Shown here piece by piece: positions 23,626 to 36,810 of a stretch of 64,000 bases of DNA (position 1 is its first letter; each line of letters opens with the position of its first letter). This stretch comes from Chamaea fasciata (lineage: Eukaryota; Chordata; Aves; Passeriformes; Sylviidae), in assembly GCA_029207755.1 (NCBI GenBank), contig JARCOQ010000191.1, positions 1-64,000 of the forward strand, written 5' to 3'. The position numbers and the translations under genes are program-made. The notes below the pieces were generated by a model that was given only the letters and a program-made list of their open reading frames with translations, did not search any database and was not told the origin of the DNA.

Positions 23626-26600
23626 GGGCCCTGGCTGTCCCCTAGGTGTCCCTGGGGGTGCCCTGCCTGTCCCCTAGGTGTCCCTGGGGGTGCCCTGGCT
23701 GTCTTCTAGGTGTCCCTGGGGGTGCCCTGGGTGTCCCTGGGGACTCCCTGGCTGTTCCCTAGGTGTCCATGGGGGTGCCCTGGCTGTCCCTAGGGTGCCC
23801 TGGCTGTGCCCTTGGTGTCCCTGGGGGTGCCCTGGCTGTCCCCTAGGTGTCCCTGGGGGGGCCCTGGCTGTCTCCTAGGTGTCCCTGGGGGGGCCCTGGC
23901 TGTCTCCTAGGTGTCCATTATCATGCCCTGGCTGTCCCTGGGGTTCCCTGGCTGTCCCCTAGGTGTCCCTGGGGGTGCCCAGGGTGTCCCTGGGTTTCCC
24001 TGGCTGTCCCCTAGGTGTCCCTGGGGGTGCCCAGGGTGTCCCTGCGGTTCCCTTCCTGTCCCCTACGTGTCCCTGGGGGTGCCCTGGCTGTCCCTAGGGT
24101 GCCCTTGCTGTGCCCTCGGTGTCCCTGGGGGTTCCCCGGCTGTCCCCTAGGTGTCCCTGTGGGTGCCCTGGCTGTCCCCTCGGTGTCCCTGTGGGTGTCC
24201 AGAGTGTCCCTGGGGGTGCCCTGCCTGTCCTTTAGGTGTCGTTGGGGGTGCCCTGGGTGTCCCTGGAGTGCCCTGGCTGTCCCCTGGTGTCCCTGGTGGT
24301 GCCCTGGCTGTGCCCTAGGTGTCCCTGGGGTGCCCTGGCTGTCCCCTTGGTGTCCCTGGGGGTGCCCTGGCTGTCCCTAGGGTGCCCTGGCTGTGCTCTT
24401 GGTGTCCCTGGGGGTGCCCTGGCTGTCCCTGGAGGTGCCCTGGCTGTCCCCTAGGTGTCCCTGGGGGCCCAGGTTGTCCCTGGGGTGCCCTGGCTGTCCT
24501 CTACGTGTCCCTGGGGGTGCCCAGGGTGTCCCTGGGGGTGCCCTTGCTGTCCCGTTGGTGTCTCTGGGGGTGCCCTGGGTGTCCCTGGGGTGCCCTGGCT
24601 GTCCCCTAGGTGTCCATGGGGGTGCCCTGGCTGTCCCCTTGGTGTCCCTGGGGTGCCCTGGCTGTCCCCAGGGTGCCCTGGCTGTCCCCTAGGTGTCCCT
24701 GGGGGTGCCCTGCGTGTCCCCTAGGTGTCCTTGGGGGTGCCCTGGCTGTTTCCAGGGTGCCCTGGCCGTGCCCTCGGTGTTCCTGAGGGTGCCCTGGTGT
24801 CCTTGTGGGTGCCCTGGCTGTCCCCTAGGTGTCCCTGGGGGTGCCCTGGGTGTCCCTGGAGTGCCCTGGCTGTCCCCTAGGTGTCCCTGGTGGGGCCCTG
24901 GCTGTCCCCCAGGTGTCCCTGGGGGTGCCCTTCCTGTCCCCTAGGTGTCCCTGGGGGTGCCCTGGCTGTCCCCTAAATGTCCCTGGGGGTGCCTTGGCTG
25001 TCCCCTAGGTGTCCCTGGGGGTGTCCTAACTGTCCCCTAGGTGTCCCTGGGGGTGCCCTGCCTGTCCCTGAGGGTGCCCTGCCTGTCCTCTCGGTGTCCC
25101 TGGGGGGGCCCTGGCTGTCCCTGGGGGTGCACAGGGTGTCCCTGGGTTTCCCTGCCTGTCCTTTAGGTGTCCCTGGGGGGGCCCTGGCTGTCCCCTAGGT
25201 GTCCCTGGGGGAGCCCTGGCTGTCCCTGGGGGTGCCCTGGCTGTCCCCTACGTGTCCCTGGGGGTGCCCTGCGTGTCCCCTAGGTGTCCTTGGGGGTGCC
25301 CTGGCTGTTTCCAGGGTGCCCTGGCTGTGCCCTCGGTGTTCCTGGGGGTGCCCTGGTGTCCCTGTGGGTGCCCTGGCTGTCCCCTAGGTGTCCCTGGGGG
25401 TGCCCTGCCTGTCCCTGGGGGTGCCCTGCCTGTCCTCTCGGTGTCCCTGGGGGGGCCCTGGCTGTCCCTGGGGGTGCACAGGGTGTCCCTGGGTTTCCCT
25501 GGCTGTCCTCTAGGTGTCTCTGGGGGAGCCCTGGCTGTCCCGTAGGTGTCCCTGGGGGAGCCCTGGCTGTCCCTGGGGGTGCCCTGGCTGTCCCCTACGT
25601 GTCCCTGGAGCTGCTCGTGGTGTCCCTGGGGGTGCCCTCGCTGTCCCTAGGGTGCCCTGGGGGCGCCCTTGCTGTCCCTGGAGTGCCCTGGCTGTCCCCT
25701 CGGTGTCGCTAGGGGTGCCCTGACTGTCCTTGGGGTGCCAGGGGGTGCCCTGGCTGTCCCCAAGGTGTCCCTGGGGTTGCCTTCCCTGTCCCCTAGGTGT
25801 TCCTGGGGTGACCTGGCTGTCCCCTCGGTGTCCCTGGGGGTGCCCAGGGTGTCCCTGGGGGTGCAGAGGGTGTCCCAGGGGGTGCCCTGGCTGTCCCCTA
25901 GGTGTCCCTGGGGGTGCCCTCGCTATGCCTGGGGTGCCCTGGCTGTCCCGTAGGTGTCCCTGGGGGTGCCCTGCCTGTCCTCTCGGTGTCCCTGGGGGTG
26001 CCCTGGCTGTGCCCTCGGTGTCTCTGGGGGTCCCCTGGCTGTCCCTAGGGTGCCCGTGCTGTCCCCTAGGTGTCCCTGGGTGTGCCCGGGGTGTCCCTGG
26101 GGTGCCCTGGCTGTCCCCTAGGTGTTCGTGGGGGGGCCCTGGCTGTCCCCTAGGTGTCCCTTATGGTGCCCTGGCTGTCCCTGGGGATCCCTGGCTGTCC
26201 CCTAGGTGTCCCTGGGGGTGCCCTGGCTGTCCCTGGGGTTCCCTGGCTGTCCCCTAGGTGTCCCTGGGTGTGCCCGGGGAGTCCCTGGGGGGGCCCTGGG
26301 TGTCCCCTAGGTGTCCCTGGGGGTGCCCTGGCTGTCCCTGGGGGTGCCCTGGCTGTCCTGTAGGTGTCCCTGGGGGTGCCCTGGGTGTCCCTGGGGGTGC
26401 ACGGGGTGTCACTGGGGTTCCCTGGCTGTCCCCTAGGTGTCCCTGGGGGGGCCCTGGCTGTCTCCTATGTGTCCCTGGGGGGGCCCTGGCTGTCTCCTAC
26501 GTGTCCCTTATGATGCCCTGGCTGTCACTGGGGTTCCCTGGCTGTCTCCTATGTGTCCCTGGTGGTGCCCTGGCTGTGCCCTAGGTGTCCCTGGGGTGCC

Positions 26601-27229
26601 CTGGCTGTCCCCTAGGTGTCCCTGGGGGTGCCCTGGCTGTCCCTAGGGTGCCCTGGCTGTGCTCTGGGTGTCCCTGGGGGTGCCCTGGCAGTCCCTAGGG
26701 TGCCCTGGTTGTCCCCTAGGTGTCCCTGGTGGCCCAGGGTGTCCCTGGGGTGCCCTGGCTGTCCCCTACGTGTCCCTGGGGGTGCCCAGGGTGTCCCTGG
26801 GGGTGCGCTTGCTGTCCCGTAGGTGTCTCTGGGGGTGCCCTGGGTGTCCCTGGGGTGCCCTGGCTGTCCCCTAGGTGTCCATGGGGGTGCCCTGGCTGTC
26901 CCCTTGGTGTCCCTGGGGTGCCCTGGCTGTCCCTAGGGTGCCCTGGCTGTCCCCTAGGTGTCCCTGGGGGTGCCCTGCGTGTCCCCTAGGTGTCCTTGGG
27001 GGTGCCCTGGCTGTCCCCAGGGTGCCCTTGCTGTGCCCTCGGCGTTCCTGGGGGTGCCCTGGTGTCCCTGTGGGTGCCGTGGCTGTCCCCTAGGTGTTAC
27101 TGGGGGTGCCCTGGCTGTCCCTGGAGTGCCCTGGCTGTCCCCTAGGTGTCCCTGGGGGGGCCCTGGCTGTCCCCTAGGTGTCCCTGGGGGTGCCCTGCCT
27201 GTCCCCTAGGTGTCCCTGGGGGTGCCCTG
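23015..27229 (+). repeat. segmental duplication C, copy 1
   Basis: Matches 27,643-31,919 in direct orientation. The offset steps 4,628, 4,596, 4,564, 4,637, 4,690 from left to right, so the copies differ by several unit-sized insertions and deletions (two are exactly 32 bp). It contains the marker GTCCATTATCATGCC near 23,914 and the marker CTGGAGCTGCTCGTGGTG near 25,605, both repeated in copy 2. Confidence 0.85.
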
Positions 27230-27642
27230 GCTGTCCCCTAGGTGTCCCTGGGGGTGCCCAGGCAGTCCTTAGGGTGCCCTACATGTCCCCTAGGTGTCCC
27301 TGGGGGTGCCTTGCCTGTCCCCTAGATGTCCCAGGGGGTGCCCTGCCTGTCCCCTAGGTGTCCATGGGGGTGCCATGAGTGTCCCTGGTGTGCCCTGGCT
27401 GTCCCCTAAATGTCCCTGGGGGTGCCGTGGCTGTCCCCTAGGTGTCCCTGGGGGTGTCCTGCCTTCCCCTCGGTGTCCCTTGGGGTGCCCTGGTTGTCCC
27501 TGGGGGTGCCCTGCCTGTCCCCTAGATGTCCCAGGGGGTGCCCTGCCTGTCCCCTAGGTGTCCATGGGGGTGCCATGAGTGTCCCTGGTGTGCCCTGGCT
27601 GTCCCCTAAATGTCCCTGGGGGTGTCCTGCCTGTCTCCTAGA

Positions 27643-30600
27643 TGTCCCTGGGGGTGCCCTGGCTGTCCCCTAGGTGTCCCTGGGGGTGTCCTGCCTTCCC
27701 CTAGGTGTCCCTTGGGGTGCCCTGGGTGTCCCTGGAGTGCCCTGGCTGTCCCCTAAATGTCCCTGGGGGTGCCCTGGCTGGCCCCAGGGTGTCCCTGGGG
27801 GTGTCCTGGCTTTCCCCTCGGTGTCCCTGGGGGTGCCCTGGCTGTCCCCTAGGTGTCCCTGGGGGTGCCCTGCCTGTCCCTGGGGGTGCCCTGGCTGTCC
27901 CCTAGGTGTCCCTGGGGGGTTCTGGCTGTCCCCTAGGTGTCCTTGGGGGGGCCCTGGCTGTCCCCTAGGTGTTCCTGGGGGTGTCCTGGCTGTCCCTAGG
28001 GTTCCCTGGCTGTCCCCTAGGTGTCCCTGGGGGTGCCCTGGGTGTCCCTGGAATGCCCTGGCTGTCCCCAAGGTGTCCCTGTGGGTGCCCAGAGTGTCCC
28101 TGGGAGTGCCCGGCCTGTCCCCTTGGGGTCTCTGGGGGTGCCCTGGCTGTCCCGTCAGTATCCCTGGGGGTGCCCTGCCTATCCCCTTGGTGTCCCTGGG
28201 GGTGTCCTGGGTGTCCCTTGAGTGCCCTGGCTGACCCCTAAATGTCCCTGGGGGGGCCCTGGCTGTCCCCTAGGTGTCCCTGGGGGTGCCCTGCCTGTCC
28301 CCTAGGTGTCCCTGGGGGTGCCCTGGCTGTCTTCTAGGTGTCCCTGGGGGTGCCCTGGGTGTCCCTGGGGACTCCCTGGCTGTTCCCTAGGTGTCCCTGG
28401 GGGTGCCCTGGCTGTCCCTAGGGTGCCCTGGCTGTGCCCTTGGTGTCCCTGGGGGTGCCCTGGCTGTCTCCTAGGTGTCCCTGGGGGGGCCCTGGCTGTC
28501 TCCTAGGTGTCCATTATCATGCCCTGGCTGTCCCTGGGGTTCCCTGGCTGTCCCCTAGGTGTCCCTGGGGGTGCCCAGGGTGTCCCTGGGGTTCCCTGGC
28601 TGTCCCCTAGGTGTCCCTGGGGGTGCCCAGGGTGTCCCTGCGGTTCCCTTCCTGTCCCCTACGTGTCCCTGGGGGTGCCCTGGCTGTCCCTTGGGTGCCC
28701 TTGCTGTGCCCTCGGTGTCCCTGGGGGTTCCCCGGCTGTCCCCTAGGTGTCCCTGTGGGTGCCCTGGCTGTCCCCTCGGTGTCCCTGTGGGTGTCCAGAG
28801 TGTCCCTGGGGGTGCCCTGCCTGTCCTTTAGGTGTCGTTGGGGGTGCCCTGGGTGTCCCTGGAGTGCCCTGGCTGTCCCCTGGTGTCCCTGGTGGTGCCC
28901 TGGCTGTGCCCTAGGTGTCCCTGGGGTGCCCTGGCTGTCCCCTTGGTGTCCCTGGGGGTGCCCTGGCTGTCCCTAGGGTGCCCTGGCTGTGCTCTTGGTG
29001 TCCCTGGGGGTGCCCTGGCTGTCCCTGGAGGTGCCCTGGCCGTCCCCTAGGTGTCCCTGGGGGCCCAGGTTGTCCCTGGGGTGCCCTGGCTGTCCTCTAC
29101 GTGTCCCTGGGGGTGCCCAGGGTGTCCCTGGGGGTGCCCTTGCTGTCCCGTTGGTGTCTCTGGGGGTGCCCTGGGTGTCCCTGGGGTGCCCTGGCTGTCC
29201 CCTTGGTGTCCCTGGGTTGCCCTGGCTGTCCCCAGGGTGCCCTGGCTGTCCCCTAGGTGTCCCTGGGGGTGCCCTGCGTGTCCCCTAGGTGTCCTTGGGG
29301 GTGCCCTGGCTGTTTCCAGGGTGCCCTGGCCGTGCCCTCGGTGTTCCTGGGGGTGCCCTGGTGTCCTTGTGGGTGCCCTGGCTGTCCCCTAGGTGTCCCT
29401 GGGGGTGCCCTGGCTGTCCCTGGAGTGCCCTGGCTGTCCCCTAGGTGTCCCTGGTGGGGCCCTGGCTGTCCCCCAGGTGTCCCTGGGGGTGCCCTTCCTG
29501 TCCCCTAGGTGTCCCTGGGGGTGCCCTGGCTGTCCCCTAGGTGTCCCTGGGGGTCCCCTGGGTGTCCCTGGGGGTGCCCTGGGTGTCCCTGGAGTGCCCT
29601 GGCTGTCCCCTAAATGTCCCTGGGGGTGCCTTGACTGTCCCCTAGGTGTCCCTGGGGGTGTCCTAACTGTCCCCTAGGTGTCCCTGGGGGTGCCCTGCCT
29701 GTCCCTGAGGGTGCCCTGCCTGTCCTCTCGGTGTCCCTGGGGGGGCCCTGGCTGTCCCTGGGGGTGCACAGGGTGTCCCTGGGTTTCCCTGCCTGTCCTT
29801 TAGGTGTCCCTGGGGGGGCCCTGGCTGTCCCCTAGGTGTCCCTGGGGGAGCCCTGGCTGTCCCTGGGGGTGCCCTGGCTGTCCCCTACGTGTCCCTGGGG
29901 GTGCCCTGCGTGTCCCCTAGGTGTCCTTGGGGGTGCCCTGGCTGTTTCCAGGGTGCCCTGGCTGTGCCCTCGGTGTTCCTGGGGGTGCCCTGGTGTCCCT
30001 GTGGGTGCCCTGGCTGTCCCCTAGGTGTCCCTGGGGGTGCCCTGCCTGTCCCTGGGGGTGCCCTGCCTGTCCTCTCGGTGTCCCTGGGGGGGCCCTGGCT
30101 GTCCCTGGGGGTGCACAGGGTGTCCCTGGGTTTCCCTGGCTGTCCTCTAGGTGTCCCTGGGGGGGCCCTGGCTGTCCCGTAGGTGTCCCTGGGGGAGCCC
30201 TGGCTGTCCCTGGGGGTGCCCTGGCTGTCCCCTACGTGTCCCTGGAGCTGCTCGTGGTGTCCCTGGGGGTGCCCTCGCTGTCCCTAGGGTGCCCTGGGGG
30301 CGCCCTTGCTGTCCCTGGAGTGCCCTGGCTGTCCCCTCGGTGTCGCTAGGGGTGCCCTGACTGTCCTTGGGGTGCCAGGGGGTGCCCTGGCTGTCCCCAA
30401 GGTGTCCCTGGGGTTGCCTTCCCTGTCCCCTAGGTGTTCCTGGGGTGACCTGGCTGTCCCCTCGGTGTCCCTGGGGGTGCCCAGGGTGTCCCTGGGAGTG
30501 CCGTGGCTGTCCCCTAGGTGTCCCTGGGGGTGCCCTGGGTGTCCCTGGGGGTGCAGAGGGTGTCCCAGGGGGTGCCCTGGCTGTCCCCTAGGTGTCCCTG

Positions 30601-31919
30601 GGGGTGCCCTCGCTATCCCTGGGGTGCCCTGGCTGTCCCGTAGGTGTCCCTGGGGGTGCCCTGCCTGTCCTCTCGGTGTCCCTGGGGGTGCCCTGGCTGT
30701 GCCCTCGGTGTCTCTGGGGGTGCCCTGGCTGTCCCTAGGGTGCCCGTGCTGTCCCCTAGGTGTCCCTGGGTGTGCCCGGGGTGTCCCTGGGGTGCCCTGG
30801 CTGTCCCCTAGGTGTTCGTGGGGGGGCCCTGGCTGTCCCCTAGGTGTCCCTTATGGTGCCCTGGCTGTCCCTGGGGATCCCTGGCTGTCCCCTAGGTGTC
30901 CCTGGGGGTGCCCTGGCTGTCCCTGGGGTTCCCTGGCTGTCCCCTAGGTGTCCCTGGGTGTGCCCGGGGAGTCCCTGGGGGGGCCCTGGGTGTCCCCTAG
31001 GTGTCCCTGGGGGTGCCCTGGCTGTCCCTGGGGGTGCCCTGGCTGTCCTGTAGGTGTCCCTGGGGGTGCCCTGGGTGTCCCTGGGGGTGCACGGGGTGTC
31101 ACTGGGGTTCCCTGGCTGTCCCATAGGTGTCCCTGGGGGGGCCCTGGCTGTCTCCTATGTGTCCCTGGGGGGGCCCTGGCTGTCTCCTAGGTGTCCCTTA
31201 TGATGCCCTGGCTGTCACTGGGGTTCCCTGGCTGTCTCCTATGTGTCCCTGGTGGTGCCCTGGCTGTGCCCTAGGTGTCCCTGGGGTGCCCTGGCTGTCC
31301 CCTAGGTGTCCCTGGGGGTGCCCTGGCTGTCCCTAGGGTGCCCTGGCTGTGCTCTGGGTGTCCCTGGGGGTGCCCTGGCAGTCCCTAGGGTGCCCTGGTT
31401 GTCCCCTAGGTGTCCCTGGTGGCCCAGGGTGTCCCTGGGGTGCCCTGGCTGTCCCCTACGTGTCCCTGGGGGTGCCCAGGGTGTCCCTGGGGGTGCCCTT
31501 GCTGTCCCGTAGGTGTCTCTGGGGGTGCCCTGGGTGTCCCTGGGGTGCCCTGGCTGTCCCCTAGGTGTCCATGGGGGTGCCCTGGCTGTCCCCTTGGTGT
31601 CCCTGGGGTGCCCTGGCTGTCCCTAGGGTGCCCTGGCTGTCCCCTAGGTGTCCCTGGGGGTGCCCTGCGTGTCCCCTAGGTGTCCTTGGGGGTGCCCTGG
31701 CTGTCCCCAGGATGCCCTTGCTGTGCCCTCGGCGTTCCTGGGGGTGCCCTGGTGTCCCTGTGGGTGCCGTGGCTGTCCCCTAGGTTTCCCTGGGGGTGCC
31801 CTGGCTGTCCCTGGAGTGCCCTGGCTGTCCCCTAGGTGTCCCTGGGGGGGCCCTGGCTGTCCCCTAGGTGTCCCTGGGGGTGCCCTGCCTGTCCCCTAGG
31901 TGTCCCTGGGGGTGCCCTG
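27643..31919 (+). repeat. segmental duplication C, copy 2
   Basis: Partner of 23,015-27,229. It carries the same rare markers (TTATCATGCC near 28,513, CTGGAGCTGCTCGTGGTG near 30,242, CTTATGATGCC near 31,197). Homology with copy 1 ends where copy 1 continues GCCCTGGCTG and copy 2 reads GCCCTGGGTG. Confidence 0.85.
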
Positions 31920-34888
31920 GGTGTCCCTGGGGTGCCCTGGCTGTCCCCAAGGTGTCCCTGTGGGTGCCCAGAGTGTCCCTGGGAGTGCCCTTGCTGTCCC
32001 CTAGGGGTCTCTGGGGGTGCCCTGGCTGTCCCGTCAGTGTCCCTGGGGGTGCCCTGCCTGTCCCCTTGGTGTCCCTGGGGGTGTCCTGGGTGTCCCTGGA
32101 GTGCCCTGGCTGACCCCTAAGTGTCCCTGGGGGTGCCCTGGCTGTCCCCTAGGTGTCCCTGGGGGTGCCCTGCCTGTCCCCTAGGTGTCTCTGGGGGTGC
32201 CCTGCCTGTCCCCTAGGTGTCGTTGGGGGTGCCCTGGGTGTCCCTGGGGGTGCCCTGCCTGTCCCTTAGGTGTCCCTGGGGGTGCCCTGGGTGTCCCTGG
32301 GTTGCCCTGGCTGTCCCCTTGGTGTCCCTGGGGGGGGCCCTGGCTGTCCCCTAGGTGTCCCTGTGGGTGCCCTACGTGTCCCTGGGGTGCCCTGGCTGTC
32401 CGCTAGGTGTCCCTGGGGGTGCCCTGGCTGTCCCTGGGGTTCCCTGGCTGTCCCCTAGGTGTCCCTGGGGGTGTCCTGGCTGTCCCTGGGGTTTTCTGGC
32501 TGTCCCCTAGGTGTCCCTGCGGGGGCCCTGGGTGTCCCTGGGGGTGCCCTGGCTGTCCCCTAGGTGTCCCTGGGGGGGCCCTGGCTGTCCCCTAGGTGTC
32601 CCTGGGGGTGCCCTGGCTGTCCCTAGGGTGCCCTGGCTGTCCCCTAGGTGTCCCTGGGGGTGCCCTGGGTGTCCCTGGGGTGCCCTGGCTGTCCCCAAGG
32701 TGTCCGTGTGGGTGCCCAGAGTGTCCCTGGGAGTGCCCTGCTGTCCCCTAGGGGTCTCTGGGGGTGCCCTGGCTGTCCCGTCAGTGTCCCTGGGGGTGCC
32801 CTGCCTGTCCCCTTGGTTTCCCTGGGGGTGTCCTGGGTGTCCCTGGGGTGCCCTGGCTGTCCCCTAGGTGTCCATGGGGGTGCCCTGGCTGTCCCCTTGG
32901 TGTCCCTGGGGTGCCCCGGCTGTCCCCTAGCTGTCCCTGGGGGTGCCCTTGCTGTCCCTGGGGTGCCCTGGGGGTGCCCTGGCTGTCCCCTAGGTGTTCC
33001 TGGGGGTGCCCTGGGTGTCCCTGGGGTGCCCTGGCTGTCCCCAAGGTGTCCCTGGGGGTGCCCTGCCTGTCGTCTCGGTGTCCCTGGGTGTGCCCTGGCT
33101 GTCCCTGGGGGTGCACAGGGTATCCCAGGGGTTCCCTGGCTGTCCCCTACGTGTCCCTGGGGGTGCCCTGCCTGTCCCCTAGGTGTCCATGGGGGTGCCC
33201 TGGGTGTCCCTGGGGTTCCCTGGCTGTCCCGTACGTGTACTTGGGGTTCCCTGGAGGTCCCCTAGGTGTCCCTGGGGGTGCCCTGAGTGTCCCTGGGCTG
33301 CCCTGGCTGTCCCCTTCGTGTCCCTGGGGGTGCCCAGGGTGTCCATGGGGGTGCCCTTGCTGTCCCGTAGGTGTCCCTGGGGGTGCCCTGGCTGTCCCCT
33401 GGGTGTCTCTGGGGTGCCCTGGCTGTCCTCTAGGTGTCCCTGGGAGTGCCCTGGCTGTCCTTGCGGTGCTCGGGCTGTCCCCTTGGTGTCCCTGGGGGTG
33501 CCCTGGCTGTCCCCTAGGTGTCCCTGGGGGTGCCCTGGCTGTCCCCTAGGTGTCCCTGGGGGTGCCCTGGCTGTCCCCTAGGCGGCCCTTGGGGTGCCCC
33601 GGGTGTCCCTGGGGTGCCCTGGCTGTCCCCTAGGTGTCCCTGGGGGTGCCCTGCCTGTCCCCTAGGTGTCCATGGGAGTGCACTGGGTGTCCCTGGGGGT
33701 GCTCAGGGTGTCCCTGGTGTTCCGTGGCTGTCCCCTAGGTGTCCCTGGGGGGGCCCTGGCTATCCCCTAGGTGTCCCTGGGGGAGCCCTGGCTGTCCCTG
33801 GGCGTGCCCTGGCTGTCCCCTACGTGTCCCTGGAGCTGCCCGTGGTGTCCCTGAGGTGCCCTGGGGGTGCCCTGGCTGACCCTGGAGTGTCCTTTCTGTC
33901 CCCTAGGTGTCCCTGGGGGGGGCCTTGGCTGTCCCCTAGGTGTCCCTGGGGGTGCCCTGGCTGTCTCTAGGGTGCCCTGGGGGTGCCCTGGCTGTCCCTG
34001 GAGTGCCCTGGCTGTCCCCAAGGTGTCCCTGGGGGTGCCCTGGGTGTCCCTGGGGTGCCCTGGCTGTCCTCTACGTGTCCCTGGGGGTGCCCAGTGTGTC
34101 CCTGGGGGTGCCCTGGCTGTCCCCTAGGTGTCCCTCGGGGTGCCCTGGCTGTCCCCTAGGTGGCCCTGGGGGTGCCCTGGGGGTCCCTGGGAGTGCCCTG
34201 GAGGTCCCCTAGGTGTTCCTGGGGGTGCCCTGGCTTTCCCTAGGGTGCCCTGGGGATGCCCTGGCTGTCCCTGGAGTGCCCTGGCTGTCCCCTCGGTGTC
34301 CCTGGGGGTGCCCTGGCTGTCCTTGGGGTGCTCTGGTTGTCCCCTTGGTGTCCCTAGGGGTGCCCTGGCTGTCCTTGGGGTGCTCTGGCTGTCCCCTAGG
34401 TGTCCCTGGGGGTGCCCTGGCTGTCCCTGGGGTGCCATGGCTGTCCTCTACGTGTCCCTGGGGGTGCCCTGCCTGTCCTCTAGTTGTCCCTGTGGGTGCC
34501 CTGGCTGTCCCTAGGGTGCCCTGGGGGTGCCCTAGGTGTCCCTGGGGGTGCACTGGCTGTCCCTCCAGTGCCCTGGCTGTCCCCTCGGTGTCCCTGGGGG
34601 TGCCCTGACTGGCCCTGGGGTGCCCAGGGGGTGCCCTGGCTGTCCCCAAGGTGTCCCTGGGGTTGCCTTCCCTGTCCCCTAGGTGGCCCTGGGAGTGCCC
34701 TGCCTGTCCCCTAGGTGTCCCTGGGGGTGCCCTGGGTGTCACTGGGGTGCCCTGGCTGTCCCCTAGGTGTCCCTGGGGGTGCCCTGGCTGTCCCCTTCGT
34801 GTCTTGGGGGTGCCCTGGCTGTCCCTAGGGTGCCCTGGCTGTCCCCTACGTGTCCCTGGGGGTGCCCTGCCTGTCCCCTAAGTGTCCC
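31920..34888. repeat. array segment between duplications C and G
   Basis: Ordinary 21/32-bp units. It contains a copy of the AGCTGCCCGTGGTG marker near 33,834 and several short local repeats (for example GTCCTTGGGGTGCTCTGG near 34,320 and 34,373). No unique sequence seen. Confidence 0.85.
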
Positions 34889-36786
34889 TGGGGGTGCCCT
34901 GGCTGTCCCCTAGGTGTCCCTGGGGGTGACCTGCCTGTCCCCTAAGTGTCCCTGGGGGTGCCCTGGCTGTCCCCAGGGTGCCCTGGCTATGCCCTCGGTA
35001 TCTCTGGGGGTGCCCTGCCTGTCCCTAGGGTGCCCTGGCTGTCCCGTACGTGTCCCTGGGGTTCCCTGGTGGTCCCCTAGGTGTCCCTGGGGGTCCCCTT
35101 GGTGTCCCTGGGGGTGCCCAGGGTGTCCCTTAGATGTCCCTGGGGGTGCCCATGCTGTCGCCTAGGTGTCCCTGGGGTTCCCTGGCTGTCCCCTGGCTGT
35201 CCCTGGGGGTGCCCTGAGTGTCCCTGGGCTGCCCTGGCTGTCCCCTACGTGTCCCTGGGGGGGCCCTGGCAGTCCCCGAGGTGTCCCTGGGGGTGCCCTG
35301 GGTGTCCCTGGGGGTGCAAAGGGTGTCACTGGGGTTCCGTGGCTGTCCCGTACGTGTCCCTGCGGGTGCCCTGGAGGTCCCCTAGGTGTCCCTGGGGGTG
35401 CACTCGCTATCCCTGGGGTGCCCTGGCTGTCCCCTAGGTGTCCCTGGGGGTCCCCATGGTGTCCCTGGGGGTGCCCAGGGTGTCCCTTAGGTGTCCCTGA
35501 GGGTGCCCTTGCTGTCCCCTAGCTTTCCCTGGGGGTGCCCTGGCTGTCCCTGGGGTGCTCTGGATGTCACCTTGGTGTCCCTAGGGTGCCCTGTCTGTGC
35601 CCTTGGTGTCCCTAGGGTGCACTGGCTGTCGCCTAGGTGTCCCTGGGGGTGCCCTGGTGTCCCTGGGGGTGCCCTGCCTGTCCCCTAGGTATCCCTGGGG
35701 GTGCCCTGGCTGTCCCCAGAGTGCCCTGGCTGTGTCCTCGGTGTCTCTGGGCGTGCCCTGCGTGTCGCCTAGGTGTCTCTGGGGGCGCCCTGGCTGTCCC
35801 TAGGGTGCCCTGGCTGTCCCCTCGGTGTCCCCGGGGGTGGCCTGCCTGTCCCCTAGGTGTCCTTGGGGGTGCCCTGGCTGTCCCTAGGGTGCCCTGTCTG
35901 TGCCCTTGGTGTCCCTGGGGGGGCCCTGGGTGTCCCTGGGGGTGCCTTGGATGTCCCTGGGGGTGCACAGGGTGTCATTGGGGTTCCCTGACTGTCCCGT
36001 ACCTGTCCCTAGGGTGCCCTAGAGGTCCCCTAGGCGGCCCTGGGGGTGCCCTGGGTGTCCCTGGGGTGCCCTGGCTGTCCCCTAGGTGTCCCTGGGGGTG
36101 CCCTCGCTGTCCATGGGGTGCCCTTGCTGTCCCCTAGGCGGCCCTGGGGGTGCCCTGGCTGTCCCTGGAGTGCCCTGGCTGTCCCCTACAAGTCCCTGGG
36201 GGTGCCCTGGCTGTCCCCTAGGTGTCCCTGGGGGTGCCCTGGGTGTCCCTGGGGGTGCCCTGGCTGTCTCCTAGGTGTCCCTGGGGGTGCCCTGGGTGTC
36301 CCTGGAGTGCCCTGGCTGTCCCCTACATGTCCCTAGGGGTGCCCTGGCTGTCCCCTAGGTGTCCCTGGAGGTGTCCTGCCTTCCCCTAGGTGTCCCTGGG
36401 GGTGCCCTGGCTTTCCCCTCGGTGTCCCTGGGGGTGCCCTGCCTGTCTCCTAGGTGTCCTTGGGGGTGCCCTGCCTGTTCCCTAGGTGTCCCTGGGGGTG
36501 CCCTGGGTGTCCCTGGGGTGCACTGGCTGTCCCGTTGGTGTCCCTGGTGGTGCCCTGTGGGTCCCTGGGGTGCCCTGGGGGTGCTCTGCTGTCCCTGGGG
36601 GTGCCCTGGCTGTCCCCTAGGTGTCCCTGGGGGTGCCTTGGCTGTCCCTGGAGTGCCCTGGCTGTCCCCTAGTTGTCCCTGGGGTTGCCCTACCTGTCCC
36701 CTAGGTGTCGTTGGGGGTGCCCTGGGTGTCCCTGGGGGTGCCCTGCCTGTCCCCTAGGTGTCCCTGGGGGTGCCCTGGGTGTCCCT
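34889..36786 (+). repeat. segmental duplication G, copy 1
   Basis: Matches 55,800-57,677 on the far side of the unique island, with offset 20,911 then 20,891. More substitutions are visible than in pairs A and B, so this pair looks older. Its right third contains block H. Confidence 0.8.
36180..36750 (+). repeat. three-copy block H, copy 1
   Basis: Begins at the rare marker CCCCTACAAGTCCC and contains CCCTACATGTCCCTAGGGG and GGTGGTGCCCTGTGGG. The same order of variants occurs at about 46,358-46,930 and 57,071-57,640. Confidence 0.75.
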
Positions 36787-36810
36787 GCGGTTCCCTGCCT
36801 GTCCCCTCCG

